Shown: positions 5,372 through 5,873 of the stretch, in pieces
Numbering within the stretch: position 1 is the first letter of the stretch
Layout of the letters: the number at the start of each line of letters is the position of its first letter
NCBI GenBank assembly: GCA_012032075.1
Contig: JAAURU010000242.1
Coordinates: 1 to 5,873 of the forward strand
DNA: 5,873 nucleotides
Source: Flavobacterium sp.
GTDB lineage: Bacteria; Bacteroidota; Bacteroidia; Flavobacteriales; Flavobacteriaceae
Direction: 5' to 3'
Made by a program: the position numbers and the translations under genes
The notes under the pieces: generated by a model
Told to the model about the DNA's origin: nothing
The model's input: the letters and a program-made list of their open reading frames with translations, nothing else
The model's database searches: none

Positions 5372-5635
5372 CTACTCTTGTTCCATGTCCAGAATAATAA
5401 AAAACGAGTGAATCTCCTTTTTGCTAGTTGTTATTAACCACTTTAAATAGCTAAGGATATTAGTTTTAGTGGCATTTTGATTGGTTAAAATTCTAATGTC
5501 TTTTGCTTCAAAGCCACAAATTACTAATGTATTAGCCATATCTCTAGCATCGTGAATGCAACCGTTTAAATCTGGCCCACCAGACCCAATTGGAGCGTAA
5601 TCATTTATTCCTATTATTACTGCTTTTTTTGCCAT
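5372..5635 (-). CDS. Caspase-like protease, N-terminal piece (87 aa)
   Basis: MAKKAVIIGINDYAPIG with PDLNGCIHDARDMANTL and FEAKDIRILTNQNATK is the characteristic N-terminal half of the C14 p20 region. Residues 1-73 are genuine. After SKK at the A5 run (5418-5422) the frame turns into EIHSFFIILDMEQE, which is the next frame's VFYYSGHGT sequence misread. A stop (TAG) just upstream in the second frame confines the shift to the run C-AAA-AAG. Confidence 0.65.
   Translation of the reverse strand: MAKKAVIIGINDYAPIGSGGPDLNGCIHDARDMANTLVICGFEAKDIRILTNQNATKTNILSYLKWLITTSKKEIHSFFIILDMEQE
5418..5422 (-). other. Frame break at A5 in caspase-like gene
   Basis: The coding strand reads AGC AAA AAG GAG. 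One added A, or a -1 slip on C-AAA-AAG, gives SKKGDSLVFYYSGHG and restores the His motif. The flanking stops leave only this position for the shift. Confidence 0.7.
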
Positions 5636-5678
5636 AACATTTGTTTTTTAATTATTACTTTTTAATGATGTAAAATTC

Positions 5679-5686
5679 CAAATAAT
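5679..5686 (-). promoter_or_regulatory. Weak candidate -7 element for the operon
   Basis: ATTATTTG on the minus strand partly matches the Bacteroidetes -7 consensus TAnnTTTG (the TTTG half only) about 45 bases before the caspase-like start. I see no convincing -33 TTG at the right distance. A promoter is expected here because the upstream terminator isolates the operon, but its exact place is uncertain. Confidence 0.2.
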
Positions 5687-5822
5687 TAAAAACCTGTAAA
5701 AGAGCAGTTTGCCTGTTTTTATAGGGTTTATATGTTGTTTTTTTATAAGGATTATTAAGAAAAAGAAATGGGGAAAATTCCCTATTTGAATGAAGTGTTT
5801 TTACTATTTAAAATTTTTAATC

Positions 5823-5860
5823 AAAAAAAAAGGAATTCACAATTTTTGCGAATTCCTTTT
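5823..5860 (-). terminator. Intrinsic terminator of a gene beyond the right edge
   Basis: AAAAGGAATTC at 5828-5838 pairs with GAATTCCTTTT at 5850-5860 (11 bp), and three more pairs are possible inside after one mismatch. On the minus strand the hairpin is followed by nine T (A run 5823-5831), so it terminates transcription arriving from the right and insulates the caspase operon. The plus-strand tail is only four T. Confidence 0.8.
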
Positions 5861-5873
5861 AAATGTGTATAAT

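Larger units (their letters stand above)
4774..5635 (-). pseudogene. Caspase-like (peptidase C14/metacaspase) protease, one gene in three frames
   Basis: Three adjacent frames together make one prokaryotic caspase-like cysteine protease of about 287 residues, the normal size. The order is beta1 MAKKAVIIGINDY, the LNGCIHDA segment, the catalytic His in VFYYSGHGTR (about residue 84, visible only after shifting frame), the catalytic Cys in DVFFDCCHSGSG (second Cys, about 140), and a p10-like region with HVLWAACKENQVAMEG and GYFTYNLCKIL. Both joins need a -1 shift or one extra base: the first at the A5 run 5418-5422, the second somewhere between 5043 and 5109. No signal peptide is present. It is the first gene of the operon. 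All key residues are preserved across the joins, so either the indels are sequencing errors or the gene broke very recently. As written, no single frame holds the His-Cys dyad. Confidence 0.85.
5636..5873. other. Upstream intergenic region without a gene
   Basis: This is a very AT-rich stretch between the caspase-like start and the window edge. It holds the terminator at 5823-5860 and a near-palindrome GGGAA-AA-TTCCC at 5771-5782 that could be an operator or chance. I see no coding frame, tRNA or attachment repeat. Confidence 0.6.

Noticed and set aside
5771..5782. Near-palindrome GGGAA-AA-TTCCC as an operator
   Set aside because: The arms are only 5 bases, there is a single copy, and it is far from the start; chance is a sufficient explanation.
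1..5873. CRISPR array, tRNA, rRNA, transposase or att repeats
   Set aside because: Reading both strands I found no regularly spaced repeats, cloverleaf, transposase-like frame or paired direct repeats.

Overview
The window is AT-rich. Every supportable gene lies on the minus strand, so the operon reads from the right edge to the left. Starts are preceded by A/T-rich leaders instead of Shine-Dalgarno sequences. That, with the codon use and protein composition, suggests a Bacteroidetes bacterium, probably a flavobacterium; this is inferred from style, not from a marker gene.

Layout in transcription order. The right end (5636-5873) has no gene. It holds an intrinsic terminator for a gene beyond the edge and room for the operon promoter. 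Next comes a caspase-like (C14) protease spread over three reading frames (5635-4774), then a V8/glutamyl-endopeptidase-like serine protease without a signal peptide (4746-3787), then a small helical protein (3776-3510, perhaps continuing to 3451). An overlapping ORF pair follows (280 aa, 3376-2534; 235 aa, 2544-1837), then a strong hairpin terminator (about 1781-1823), then a gene split by a one-base frameshift (153 aa + 337 aa, 1757-388). Last is the start of a protein with a carboxypeptidase-regulatory-like domain that runs off the left edge (371-3).

The main observation is that the 280/235-aa pair (called A) and the 153/337-aa pair (called B) are paralogs. They share an ungapped W-x17-W helical block, a G-x-[DE]-F segment and a C-terminal domain with an RPWF motif, in the same order. 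I do not recognise the family. A carries two glycine-rich, amphipathic-looking segments that resemble each other.

Taken together this looks like a protease-driven cassette: a caspase-like protease, a serine protease zymogen apparently kept in the cytoplasm, a small helical partner, and two related candidate effector or substrate proteins. Caspase/trypsin pairs are known from bacterial conflict systems, including some gasdermin operons, but I see no gasdermin here and the function is inferred.

Several genes have reading-frame breaks at or near short A runs. Most are repaired by adding one base, so sequencing or assembly indels must be ruled out before calling them pseudogenes or programmed frameshifts.
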